DNA of 14,244 nucleotides from Thermoplasmata archaeon (GCA_023137005.1 JAGLQE010000146.1:1-14244), one strand, 5' to 3'. Shown: positions 1 through 6,204, numbered from the stretch's first letter. The notes: generated by a model from the letters alone, not told the origin. A program made the numbers and translations.

Positions 1-34
1 TATACCTCATCATACAATGCTCAAACCACCGATA

Positions 35-106
35 CCCAAGTTTGACATTCGGCATTGATAACGGGTTCGGAGTTGGCTGGGCCAACTCTGAAATATCAAA
101 TTTGGG
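35..106 (+). repeat. Nested long-hairpin element, copy 1
   Basis: An outer stem pairs 35-48 with 93-106 (13 of 14 positions pair, one as G-T). An inner stem pairs 68-77 with 81-90 (10 pairs, one wobble) around a TGG loop. Bases 36-55 (CCAAGTTTGACATTCGGCAT) occur exactly, in reverse complement, at 7059-7078, inside a second element of the same architecture at 7007-7078. The two copies have diverged in the inner stem yet both still pair, which suggests that the fold matters. No coding potential is seen here. Function is unknown: a structured RNA, a small non-autonomous mobile element, or a cruciform-forming repeat are all possible. Confidence 0.7.
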
Positions 107-237
107 CTGATAGCGGATCAACACGGATACTGTCTTAACATTAACATTTAATAAGTATCTTTCGCCGATTTAACTCCTGGCCGTGCCTAATGATAGTATA
201 GAAACATAGAAAGTATTATAATACCATCAGCGAAATC

Positions 238-245
238 TTTTTATA
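238..245 (+). promoter_or_regulatory. TATA box for the 309-740 gene
   Basis: TTTTTATA preceded by the BRE-like CGAAATC. Transcription would start near 265-270, leaving a leader of about 40 nt that contains a GGAG Shine-Dalgarno at 296-299, nine bases before the chosen ATG. The rest of 1-293 holds only the hairpin element and AT-rich sequence. Confidence 0.55.
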
Positions 246-308
246 CCCCACCAATCTATTAACATCATCTACAGTGGGCTTTCAAATAAAAAGTTGGAGC
301 GAAAGAAA

Positions 309-740
309 ATGGCAATAATGACCAAGACAAAGGAGAGCGAATTCGTAACGCTCACGGTGGATGACCTGACCAGGGCGATCAGGAATAGCATTGACAGGCG
401 GGGTATGCCGGACGAGGAAGCCCGACACATGGCCCAGCATGTTATGAATTTTTTCGGATACAGTGAAAGGATAATAGACAATATCCTGGAACCAGAGGAT
501 CGAGATGCATTTTACATGTTGGAGGATTCTGGACTTCTCACAACCGAGAGGGAAGAAACCACCCTCTATGATGGCCGGGAATGGAGGATCCATTATTGGC
601 TTTTCAGGAAGGAGAAGATCCTGGGGCTGGTCAAGGATATCATCGACAAAGAGAATCTTATAGAAGAGGACCTTTCATCGGTATATGATGACATTCCGGA
701 GGATATCTGGCAGGTCACCGAGGAAGAAGAAGAACCTTAA
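309..740 (+). CDS. Small conserved archaeal protein, winged-helix-like (possibly DUF6015)
   Basis: A 143-aa soluble acidic protein. ATG 309 was chosen over an in-frame TTG at 294 because GGAG lies nine bases upstream of it and overlaps the TTG region. The N-terminal half is helical (TVDDLTRAIRNSIDRRGM, then a segment around AQHVMNFFGYSERIIDN). It is followed by a stretch reading like the recognition helix and beta-wing of a winged helix (AFYMLEDSGLLTTEREETT, then YDGREWRIHYWLF). The C-terminus is strongly acidic, ending in EEEEEP. No membrane segment or catalytic motif is visible. The sequence resembles a small family of Thermoplasmata proteins that I tentatively recall as DUF6015; that name is from memory. 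A nucleic-acid-binding or transcription-associated role is an inference from the wing-like pattern only. It is monocistronic with its own TATA box. Confidence 0.75.
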   Translation: MAIMTKTKESEFVTLTVDDLTRAIRNSIDRRGMPDEEARHMAQHVMNFFGYSERIIDNILEPEDRDAFYMLEDSGLLTTEREETTLYDGREWRIHYWLFRKEKILGLVKDIIDKENLIEEDLSSVYDDIPEDIWQVTEEEEEP

Positions 741-857
741 TCCCCCCTCTTCCCTAGGCTTTAGATTTAATCTATTTCAGTGTGAAACAGGCTTCTATAA
801 TAGAGAAATTCAACTATGCCAGTGACTATCCAATAATATTTTCACCCACCCCCAACT

Positions 858-871
858 GACCTTTATATACT
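858..871 (+). promoter_or_regulatory. Strong archaeal promoter for the 1071-1286 leader and gene
   Basis: ACCTTTATATACTT is a near-ideal BRE plus TATA box. Transcription would begin about 25 bases downstream, near 888-893, giving an unusually long leader of about 180 nt. The stretch 741-857 upstream shows no coding signal and nothing else I can name. Confidence 0.7.
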
Positions 872-889
872 TTGCAGACATGATTGACA

Positions 890-1070
890 ATGTCGCTGGA
901 ATTCCGTTGCCGGCGGCGGAACAAACAAACGGAGGTTGAAAGAAGAGTCAGCCCAGCACGGGGTGAGATGCCCCATGCACAGGGTGCGTCCCGATTCAAG
1001 GGGTTAAGATTTTTTTTACATCAACCCTCCCTCAAAACGGCGAAAAAAAACAAAAGGAGGTAAGAAAACC
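890..1070 (+). promoter_or_regulatory. Structured 5' leader, candidate riboswitch/attenuator
   Basis: The leader has three local hairpins: TTCCG/CGGAA around 902-921, GGGG/CCCC around 960-974 with loop TGAGATG, and GGGTT/AACCC spanning a T8 tract at 1010-1017. GGAGGTTGA at 931-939 can pair with TCAACCCTCC at 1021-1030 (one bulge). The CCTCC at 1026-1030 can instead pair with the Shine-Dalgarno GGAGG at 1056-1060. These pairings exclude each other, so one fold would expose and the other hide the ribosome binding site. The T8 tract could terminate archaeal RNA polymerase before the ORF. No known riboswitch class is recognised. It could instead be a separate small RNA ending at the T8 tract. Confidence 0.45.
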
Positions 1071-1286
1071 ATGGTCGAATCAAAACTGATCGGTTATGTG
1101 AGAAAGAGCAATAAGGGTACGGCGCTAAAGTTCAGCATCGATACTCAGGCATTCTCAGAAGCAGAAAGATTCTCATCCAGAGATGGAAGGGAATTCGTTC
1201 AGCTCATAACCAATATACCAAAGGTCGAGGAGATAATATCTGGGGACCGCGAGGTCACCAGCATCTGCCAATTGGTAGATGAATGA
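1071..1286 (+). CDS. 71-aa conserved-looking small protein, possible nucleic-acid binder
   Basis: The start is unambiguous: ATG preceded by AAAAGGAGGTAAG, one of the strongest Shine-Dalgarno sequences in the window. The protein alternates strand-like segments (LIGYVRKS, TALKFSI, EFVQLITNI, VTSICQL) with short polar loops (KSNKGT, SSRDGRE). This looks like a small beta-rich fold with basic residues near the N-terminus and an acidic end. No zinc ligands or membrane segment are present. Length and strand pattern are in the range of small archaeal chromatin or OB/SH3-like proteins, but it does not match the Sul7d, Cren7, MC1 or Alba sequences I know, so no function is assigned. The strong promoter and SD suggest high expression, and the long leader suggests regulation. 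Confidence 0.8.
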   Translation: MVESKLIGYVRKSNKGTALKFSIDTQAFSEAERFSSRDGREFVQLITNIPKVEEIISGDREVTSICQLVDE

Positions 1287-1320
1287 TAATTCATCCCCCC
1301 ACTGACCAGGAAGAACAATA

Positions 1321-1412
1321 CCAGGTAATATGCCTGGACACTTTTACCGGGCCAGAGAAACATTAAGCCTTACATATTTCGGGTTAAGACCTCTCTGGTC
1401 CCATATTTTTTT
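1321..1412 (+). terminator. Hairpins plus T7 tract after the 71-aa gene
   Basis: A small hairpin (CCAGG 1321-1325 with CCTGG 1333-1337) is followed by a longer stem. In the longer stem, GGGCCAGAGA (from 1349) pairs with TCTCTGGTCCC (ending 1402) with one bulge, and TTAAGCC/GGGTTAA sits inside. T7 at 1406-1412 follows directly. Oligo-T tracts terminate archaeal RNA polymerase, and the placement just after a monocistronic gene fits. Confidence 0.55.
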
Positions 1413-1453
1413 CTGATAAATCACTCTGCCACACACTGTTCCCGCAACAGCAA

Positions 1454-1463
1454 TTTATTATTA
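1454..1463 (+). promoter_or_regulatory. TATA box for the HisA-like gene
   Basis: TTTATTATTA is centred about 28 bases before ATG 1486, so the mRNA is predicted to be leaderless. No Shine-Dalgarno precedes the ATG, which agrees with that. Confidence 0.55.
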
Positions 1464-1485
1464 TGGCACCCGTATTACTTCCCCC

Positions 1486-2211
1486 ATGAAGATAATTCCA
1501 GCCATATCCATAAAAGAAGGGCAAGTGGTGGAGGCCAGGGGCGGCTCCTATTACCTTCTCAGGGGAGAGGACGATGAGGTCATTGACCCGCGTGATCTTC
1601 TACTGGAGCTCAAGAAGGAGTTCGGCATGGTCTATATACTGGACATCGACGGCATCGAGAAGAATGCGCCCAATCTCAAACTGATCCAGCATTCCACCCC
1701 ACTTCTACCTATATGGACATATGCTGGCTCACGAGATACAATGGGAGTGATGGACGTATTGGTCGCCGGGGTTTCCAAGGTGATCATCGGGACCCAGGAT
1801 CTTCATGAATTAAGACTATTGGAAGAAGCCCATGACATGACGGATAATATCATGATATCCTTTGATCATGATACATCTCTTCTCAGTCCAAGCCAGAACC
1901 TCAAGGACCTGGGCTTGCGGGAGTTGGCCAGAAGGGTGAAGAAGATAGGGAAGAAGACGGCTATTTTCTTCGATCTGGGACGACTATCTAATGGTGGAGC
2001 CCTTAACTTGAGAGAGATCAGGGTGCTTCAAGAGGTCTTCGAAGAGGTGTATGTGGCAGGTATTTTATCCCCAGCCGATATAGACAGGCTGGACGAGATG
2101 GATGTATCCGGCATCATTGCGGATTTCAAGTCCCTAAGGGAATGGGGGATCAAGGGAGAAACAGAAGACTGGAATGCTACTGACCAGGACCCAATGGATG
2201 AGGAGGACTAA
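1486..2211 (+). CDS. HisA-related TIM-barrel protein (COG1411-like), catalytic Asp8 replaced
   Basis: A 241-aa protein with the HisA/HisF signature: N-terminal strand MKIIPAISIKEGQVVEARGG, YILDIDGIEKNAPN, the phosphate-site loop YAGSRD (79-84), the strand VSKVIIGT (96-103), and a second phosphate-site-like AGILSPADI (191-199). In true HisA the first strand ends in the catalytic Asp8; here residue 8 is Ser. The second catalytic region is partly kept (SFDHD, Asp127 and Asp129). This fits the archaeal proFAR-isomerase-related group known as COG1411 rather than a histidine enzyme. Those proteins are not characterised as far as I know, so substrate and reaction are unassigned. The tail from about residue 222 is acidic and probably disordered. 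It is the first gene of a two-gene unit; its stop is followed after 2 nt by the next ATG. Confidence 0.85.
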   Translation: MKIIPAISIKEGQVVEARGGSYYLLRGEDDEVIDPRDLLLELKKEFGMVYILDIDGIEKNAPNLKLIQHSTPLLPIWTYAGSRDTMGVMDVLVAGVSKVIIGTQDLHELRLLEEAHDMTDNIMISFDHDTSLLSPSQNLKDLGLRELARRVKKIGKKTAIFFDLGRLSNGGALNLREIRVLQEVFEEVYVAGILSPADIDRLDEMDVSGIIADFKSLREWGIKGETEDWNATDQDPMDEED

Positions 2212-2213
2212 TA

Positions 2214-2690
2214 ATGAATGATATCGAAATAACCATCGCCCTGCTGTACAAGAAGAAGGGCCGCTCCGAGCTTACAGAGAAGGAATTCGTATTTTCAGCC
2301 TCCATGGATTATCGCTGGTTCACTCCCAAGGGCGCTCAGAAGCTTTTGGAGATTGGACTTCAGTCCGATCTCCTAGAGCTCAAGGACGAGCTGGTCATCC
2401 CCACCTTCGACCACAGCTCCATCAACATACCATCGGATTTCAAACCATCTCAGGATATTATCAAGGCAAAGGTGCTTCCCAAAGGTCTTCTTTTCCAGAT
2501 AGTGGATATGATATCCAAGGAAAAAGACCTATCCAGACAGGATATCATGGCTAGCATTAACAAAAAACAGGAGGCCATGGGTATAGATATTGAGGCTGCT
2601 GCTTTGGTGGTTGCCAATGACATGGACCTGGATATATCAGATCACATCGATATGGTCGAGCAAGAGATAAAGGCCAGACATTCTAATTAG
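2214..2690 (+). CDS. DUF2240-like archaeal protein
   Basis: A 158-aa protein starting 2 nt after the preceding stop, with GAGGAGGA (SD) inside the end of the upstream gene, so the two are translationally coupled. The N-terminal half (IALLYKKKGRSELTEKEFV, then DYRWFTPKGAQKLLEIGL) reads as a helical winged-helix-like module. The middle (VIPTFDHSSINIPSDFKP) is a linker, and the C-terminal third is a helical pair (DMISKEKDLSRQDIMASI and a region ending DHIDMVEQEIKARHSN). This matches archaeal proteins grouped as DUF2240, whose function is unknown. Pairing with the HisA-like protein suggests a shared process, but nothing in the sequence names it. Confidence 0.75.
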   Translation: MNDIEITIALLYKKKGRSELTEKEFVFSASMDYRWFTPKGAQKLLEIGLQSDLLELKDELVIPTFDHSSINIPSDFKPSQDIIKAKVLPKGLLFQIVDMISKEKDLSRQDIMASINKKQEAMGIDIEAAALVVANDMDLDISDHIDMVEQEIKARHSN

Positions 2691-2692
2691 AA
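2681..2692. repeat. Perfect 12-bp palindrome at the DUF2240-like stop
   Basis: TTCTAATTAGAA is its own reverse complement and overlaps the stop codon of the plus-strand gene. It sits in the short gap before the convergent PAC2 gene. It may act in 3'-end formation or may be chance. Confidence 0.4.
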
Positions 2693-2738
2693 GCCTGTAT
2701 TTGAGTGAGCGATCAAGATATTCTGTAAACGATCCAGA

Positions 2739-3500
2739 TCAACCAATGTAATTGAGCTGTTCCTTGCTTGGTTCAGGAAGGTCTTCCATCTCCTTTAGCT
2801 TGGCTGTTACAGCATCCATTTCCTTTGTACGATCTTCCAGACTCGAGACATCGATCTCGCTCCCCAGTATCTTGGATAGGATATCGACTATCGCCCTTGC
2901 ACTCTTGGGGTCCACGAAGTATCCGGAGGTCTCGCCCATCAGGCATATGCCCTCCAGTCCTTTCAAGACTCCTAGCCCAAGTAGTAGGCCGGAGGCACCC
3001 ACGATGCCATTGCCTGGCTCGTCCTTGGAGAATATCACGCCGTGAGCCTTCATTTCCTCGACCACGTGCGGATGTGTTGCGGCTCCCAATATCCTTGGCT
3101 CCTTGACCACATGGCCAATGCCCCAGCCACCCAGGGTGATGATCCTCTTTCCGCCGAAGTCCAGTAATGTGTCTATCAAGGTGCTTGAAAGTTCATACTG
3201 CCCTTCTGGAGTAAGGCCCTGATAATCCCCAACAAGGAATATGATGTCGTTCTCTCCCTTCTTTTTAGCTTTGGAATAAAATAACTTATTGGAAACCAGC
3301 CTGGCCACTCCTTCTTCGTCAATGAGGACCTGTGGTGGAAAGAATATGGAATATATGGAAGCGAATTCAACAGCCCCCAATTCCTCTATAACGTGCTCGG
3401 CTGCCAGCTTGCCCACATTACCCACACCTGGCAAACCCTCTATCAGTATCGGTGCTTCGAGGTCTGGCTTTTCCTTGAACTCAATTACGATCTTTTCCAT
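2739..3500 (-). CDS. PAC2-family protein (proteasome assembly chaperone 2-like, COG2047)
   Basis: A 253-aa protein. ATG 3500 was chosen because GGAGGG sits eight bases upstream; an in-frame GTG at 3515 lies before that SD. Family hallmarks are the N-terminal strand and loop ILIEGLPGVGNVGKLAAEHV, YQGLTPEGQYEL, the glycine-rich LGGWGIGH, and GIVGASGLLLGLG followed by MGETSGYFVDPKSARAI. The C-terminal 45 residues form a charged helical tail (SLEDRTKEMDAVTAKLKEME). The fold is shared with eukaryotic PAC2 chaperones. Archaeal members are widespread, and a role in 20S proteasome assembly or ATP-independent chaperoning is plausible but not shown by sequence. It is the last gene of the L44e operon, 14 nt after Nop10, the usual archaeal placement. 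Confidence 0.88.
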   Translation of the reverse strand: MEKIVIEFKEKPDLEAPILIEGLPGVGNVGKLAAEHVIEELGAVEFASIYSIFFPPQVLIDEEGVARLVSNKLFYSKAKKKGENDIIFLVGDYQGLTPEGQYELSSTLIDTLLDFGGKRIITLGGWGIGHVVKEPRILGAATHPHVVEEMKAHGVIFSKDEPGNGIVGASGLLLGLGVLKGLEGICLMGETSGYFVDPKSARAIVDILSKILGSEIDVSSLEDRTKEMDAVTAKLKEMEDLPEPSKEQLNYIG

Positions 3501-3514
3501 GATTTCTCCCTCCA

Positions 3515-3682
3515 CTATTCATCATCGACCATCGCCTTCAACTGCCTTCTGTATTTACCATACCTGTCCTCTGGTGAAAATCTTGGAGGGTGCGGTGTGG
3601 TTGAATCGGTATCGCATTTAGGACATTTACTGGCCATCGTGTACTTCTTACATTCAGGACAGACCAGGATATTGGACTTCAT
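3515..3682 (-). CDS. nop10: H/ACA RNP component Nop10
   Basis: A 55-aa protein read directly from the minus strand: MKSNILVCPECKKYTMASKC and onward to the end MVDDE. Archaeal Nop10 binds Cbf5 in H/ACA ribonucleoproteins that pseudouridylate rRNA. The zinc ribbon ligands Cys8, Cys11, Cys20 and Cys23 are present (two CxxC pairs). The conserved PHPPRFSPEDRYGKYRR segment, which docks on Cbf5, follows. Length is normal for the family. Its ATG overlaps the aIF2-alpha stop as TAATG, so the two are coupled. This placement between aIF2-alpha and PAC2 is a conserved archaeal arrangement. Confidence 0.96.
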   Translation of the reverse strand: MKSNILVCPECKKYTMASKCPKCDTDSTTPHPPRFSPEDRYGKYRRQLKAMVDDE

Positions 3683-4461
3683 TATTTTTCCCTTCTATTG
3701 AACTTCGCGATCCCACCGGATCTCTCGATCAGTTCGGATGCCCTGTCAACAGCCATTTTCAATTCCTCTTCGGCTGTCTTATAATCGTTCGCCTTCACCA
3801 CGATCCTGTATTTGGGAGCTCCAACGTACTGGACCTCTATATCCACATCTTTCGATTCCTCGGCCTTTAACAATGCCTTTCGGATATGCTCTATACCATC
3901 TGGGGCATGGGATGTGAGCTCCAGAAAACCATCTATGGAGACCATGGCCGGGGTCACATTGTCCACAGCGATCTCCTTGAAAGTATCTACCCAGTCTCCC
4001 TTGAAGAGCTTCTTGTCAAGCTTATCATTGACCGCGGCCTCCTCGAAAGCTATGTAGAGTGAATCAAAATATTCAATGAGCTTATTGGCAAAGGTCTCGT
4101 AGCACCAGTCCGCGTCCTTTCCAAGTTTCTCACCAACGATCTCCAGAAGTTTTTCAGCTCTTTGCTCATTCTTCCAGTCTTGAATGGTCTCTCTTTTCTG
4201 ATGTTCATTCACCTTCTTCAGGGACAGATCGATATGGCCCTTGCTGGGATTAACTTCTATGACCCTGCAAACCACTCTCTGGCCTTCACGGATGAAATCA
4301 CTCATCCTCTTTACCCAGCCAGATGCTATTTCGGTAATATGGATGAAACCCTCTTTCTGATCATACTCTTCCAGGCTGACAAACCCGCCAAAATTACGAA
4401 CATTCTTAACGGTACAGACTACGAGGTCACCTGGTTCTGGGAACTCGTTCAACCTGGCCAT
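3682..4461 (-). CDS. Translation initiation factor aIF2 subunit alpha
   Basis: A 259-aa protein of normal family length. It is the alpha subunit of the heterotrimeric aIF2 that carries initiator Met-tRNA to the small ribosomal subunit. An N-terminal S1 (OB) domain covers about residues 8-85 (PGDLVVCTVKNVRNFGGFVS, EGFIHITEIASGWVKRMSDF, GHIDLSLKKV). A helical middle domain follows (about 90-170), then a C-terminal alpha/beta domain (about 175-250, with YRIVVKANDYKTAEEEL) that contacts the gamma subunit. The loop matching the eukaryotic phosphorylation region is EEYDQKEG, with no serine. Its ATG overlaps the S27e stop (TAATG), and its own stop overlaps the Nop10 ATG, so it sits in a tightly coupled chain. 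Confidence 0.96.
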   Translation of the reverse strand: MARLNEFPEPGDLVVCTVKNVRNFGGFVSLEEYDQKEGFIHITEIASGWVKRMSDFIREGQRVVCRVIEVNPSKGHIDLSLKKVNEHQKRETIQDWKNEQRAEKLLEIVGEKLGKDADWCYETFANKLIEYFDSLYIAFEEAAVNDKLDKKLFKGDWVDTFKEIAVDNVTPAMVSIDGFLELTSHAPDGIEHIRKALLKAEESKDVDIEVQYVGAPKYRIVVKANDYKTAEEELKMAVDRASELIERSGGIAKFNRREK

Positions 4462-4646
4462 TATTCGACCACTCCGACAAATTCCCCTTTGATATCAGCT
4501 TTGCCGCCTGTGGGGATTGCTAGAGTTGAGCCGCAGGCCAAACAATTGACCTTTGTGGCTGGTTTAAGAAAAATTATCTGCTTATTACTACAGTCCTTGC
4601 ACTCGACTTCCACGAACCGTGCATTCTCAGGTATCTTGTTTGCCAA
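4461..4646 (-). CDS. rps27e: 30S ribosomal protein S27e (TTG start)
   Basis: A 61-aa protein, ANKIPENARFVEVECKDC onward after the initiator, with the zinc-ribbon pairs CKDC and CLAC and the family ending GGKADIKGEFVGVVE. It is a component of the small ribosomal subunit. An in-frame upstream extension would give 86 residues starting inside L44e, but family length and a Shine-Dalgarno GGAGG seven bases upstream place the start at TTG 4646, two bases after the L44e TAG stop. The stop overlaps the aIF2-alpha ATG as TAATG. The TTG start may tune its synthesis relative to neighbours, but that is inference. Confidence 0.93.
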   Translation of the reverse strand: MANKIPENARFVEVECKDCSNKQIIFLKPATKVNCLACGSTLAIPTGGKADIKGEFVGVVE

Positions 4647-4648
4647 GT

Positions 4649-4930
4649 CTATTCCTCCACGAACTCGAACTTCTTCGCCCTTATGGATGGCGGCTGCACA
4701 TATTTCTTGCATTTCACACACTTGTATCGGAGCCAGACCCTTCTTGTTGGCTTCTCTCTGCCATCCGGCTTAGGTCTTGGGAAACCCCCATAACCCGCTG
4801 TTACTCTTCTGAACTGCCTCTGGCCGCGCTTAAGCTCTCCAGGAGGTCTCTTCTTCACCTTTTCCACATCGTGGACGGTGTGTGTTTTGCACTTGGGGCA
4901 ATATGTGTTAATCTTTCTTGGTAGTTTCAT
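4649..4930 (-). CDS. rpl44e: 50S ribosomal protein L44e
   Basis: A 93-aa protein beginning MKLPRKINTYCPKCKTHTVH. Two zinc-binding pairs are seen, CPKC near residues 11-14 and CVKC near 70-73, with the basic GGFPRPKPDGREKPTRRV segment between them, all typical of L44e in the large subunit near the E site. ATG 4930 matches the usual family N-terminus; an in-frame ATG at 4936 would add two residues and a TTG at 4939 three. No clear SD precedes it. It is the first gene of the minus-strand operon. Confidence 0.95.
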   Translation of the reverse strand: MKLPRKINTYCPKCKTHTVHDVEKVKKRPPGELKRGQRQFRRVTAGYGGFPRPKPDGREKPTRRVWLRYKCVKCKKYVQPPSIRAKKFEFVEE

Positions 4931-4965
4931 AGCCATCAACTTGTTTATACTAGGGTTGGAAGGGG

Positions 4966-4992
4966 GACTAAATATGAACCTATATAATAGTG
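4966..4992 (-). promoter_or_regulatory. AT-rich promoter region of the L44e operon
   Basis: On the minus strand two TATA candidates occur: TATTATATAGG at about 4981-4991 and CATATTTAGTC at about 4966-4976. The nearer would place the transcription start close to 4944, about 10-15 bases before the L44e ATG. The short gap to the tRNA gene downstream on the plus strand leaves little room for another site. Confidence 0.4.
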
Positions 4993-5020
4993 TTTCCTAT
5001 GAATGGGTAGTGCAAAAGAG

Positions 5021-5026
5021 AAAAAA
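5021..5026 (-). terminator. Oligo-T terminator of tRNA-Tyr
   Basis: Six A on the plus strand (TTTTTT on the minus strand) begin two bases past the discriminator base, the usual way archaeal tRNA transcripts end. Confidence 0.6.
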
Positions 5027-5027
5027 G

Positions 5028-5145
5028 TCCCGACTCCCGGATTTGAACCGGGGATCTGCTGATATCGGCTGAGACCGGATTCGCGGTCAGCAAATCCGGG
5101 ATCCTACTACAGTCAGCCGCTCTAGCCAGTCTAAGCTAAGTCGGG
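5028..5145 (-). tRNA. tRNA-Tyr(GTA) with 43-nt intron
   Basis: Read on the minus strand. The acceptor stem CCCGACT pairs with AGTCGGG; the C1-G72 pair and A73 are archaeal/eukaryal tRNA-Tyr identity elements. The D stem is GCTT/GAGC with GG in the loop, the anticodon stem GCTGA/TCAGC, the variable loop AGATC, and the T arm CCCGG-TTCAAAT-CCGGG. The anticodon loop is C-T-GTA-G-A, interrupted between positions 37 and 38 by an intron at 5064-5106. The intron contains a strong CCGGATT/AATCCGG stem and would be excised by the archaeal splicing endonuclease at a bulge-helix-bulge-like structure. The mature length is 75 nt. CCA is not encoded. Confidence 0.95.
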
Positions 5146-5239
5146 ATTGCGTATGGTTGCCACAGCCAGTCCAAGGACAGCTGGGGTGTCCATGATATTG
5201 AAACGTTGTATAAAATGGTTTTTAATAAGCCCTCCCAAC

Positions 5240-5249
5240 CATTTTATCC
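5240..5249 (+). promoter_or_regulatory. TATA candidate for the hydrolase gene
   Basis: CATTTTATCC is centred about 32 bases before ATG 5277, giving a nearly leaderless mRNA. A second TATA-like block (GTATAAAATGG, from about 5209) reads in both directions and could serve the tRNA gene on the minus strand. The remaining 5146-5208 contains a small GGACA/TGTCC hairpin (5175-5191) of unknown meaning. Confidence 0.4.
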
Positions 5250-5276
5250 CGCTCACTCCCAATTCTTATATTCTGG

Positions 5277-6140
5277 ATGAACATTCCTCCCCCAATGCCA
5301 GAATACCCCATCCTCGATAATCACCTCCACCTTCAGCCAGATGGCCTTTGTGAGAAGGCGATCCTGGATTTCCAGAATGCTGGCGGCACCCATATTATTC
5401 TCTCACATCTTCCGTATCACACAGTGAATATCACCAAAGGCGAGGATTTTCTTAAGGAATTTGACATCACCCAGAAGATAGCCAGGCAGGTTCGCGAGGC
5501 CACGGATGTCAAGGTCTTCACAACCCTCGGCCCATATCCTGTCAGGCTCCTGAACCTTGAAGAAAGATATGGCCTGGCCAAGGCAGTTGACATAATGAAA
5601 ATGGGAATGGAGCTGGCTGCCAGGAAGGTGGAGGAGCAAGAGGCTGTGGCCATTGGAGAGATCGGTCGACCTCACTTCCCGGTTTCCGAAGAGCTCTGGG
5701 ACGCGTCCAATGAGGTAATGTCCTATGGGATGGAAATGGCCCGGGATGTGGGCTGTCCGGTCGTCCTGCACACGGAAAGTGCGGGACCCGAGGTCTGGAA
5801 GGAGCTGTCCGGGATGGCGGACAAGGTCAATCTGCCCAGGGAGATGGTGATAAAGCATTATTCACCACCAATTGTCAGGGAAGAGGACAATCATGGATTA
5901 TTCCCATCCATATTGGCAAGTCGTAAGGCGATCAAGGAGGCTCTATCCCACAATACCAGATTCATGATGGAGACCGATTACCTGGATGACCTTAGGAGAC
6001 CAGGTGCGGTCATGGCCCCGACAACTGTTCCGAAGAGGACCAAGGCACTCATCCAGAATGGGGATATGGATATCGAGGGCGCGCTGCAAATTCACAAGTA
6101 CTGGCCAGAGAAATTATACGGTATAGAGATTGAATTTTGA
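5277..6140 (+). CDS. TatD-like/COG1831 metal-dependent hydrolase
   Basis: A 287-aa amidohydrolase-superfamily TIM barrel. Metal ligands fall where expected: His16 and His18 (DNHLHL) on strand 1, Glu128 in the GEIG motif, His165 (VVLHTE), His194 (VIKHYS) and Asp233 (METDYLDD). All are intact, so an active mono- or dinuclear hydrolase is expected. The overall sequence fits the archaeal group annotated as predicted metal-dependent hydrolases of the urease superfamily, related to TatD nucleases. The substrate is not known, and DNase activity should not be assumed. There is no signal peptide, so it is cytosolic. ATG 5277 has no SD, consistent with a leaderless message. Confidence 0.88.
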   Translation: MNIPPPMPEYPILDNHLHLQPDGLCEKAILDFQNAGGTHIILSHLPYHTVNITKGEDFLKEFDITQKIARQVREATDVKVFTTLGPYPVRLLNLEERYGLAKAVDIMKMGMELAARKVEEQEAVAIGEIGRPHFPVSEELWDASNEVMSYGMEMARDVGCPVVLHTESAGPEVWKELSGMADKVNLPREMVIKHYSPPIVREEDNHGLFPSILASRKAIKEALSHNTRFMMETDYLDDLRRPGAVMAPTTVPKRTKALIQNGDMDIEGALQIHKYWPEKLYGIEIEF

Positions 6141-6173
6141 ACCCCATAATAGTTTCGCCCTCCCCCTCTAGTA

Positions 6174-6185
6174 TACTATAAATAT
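6174..6185 (+). promoter_or_regulatory. TATA box for the GyrI-like gene
   Basis: TACTATAAATAT is centred about 25 bases before ATG 6205, which predicts a leaderless transcript starting at the ATG. Confidence 0.6.
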
Positions 6186-6204
6186 ACTCGGGGAAATAGC
6201 CAAT

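Noticed and set aside
950..990. H/ACA guide RNA in the leader (GGGG/CCCC hairpin followed closely by ACA)
   Set aside because: The stem is too short, there is no pseudouridylation pocket or convincing kink-turn, and the ACA sits directly on the stem.
4162..4773. Plus-strand 203-aa open frame
   Set aside because: It is antisense to aIF2-alpha, S27e and L44e, all firmly identified on the minus strand.
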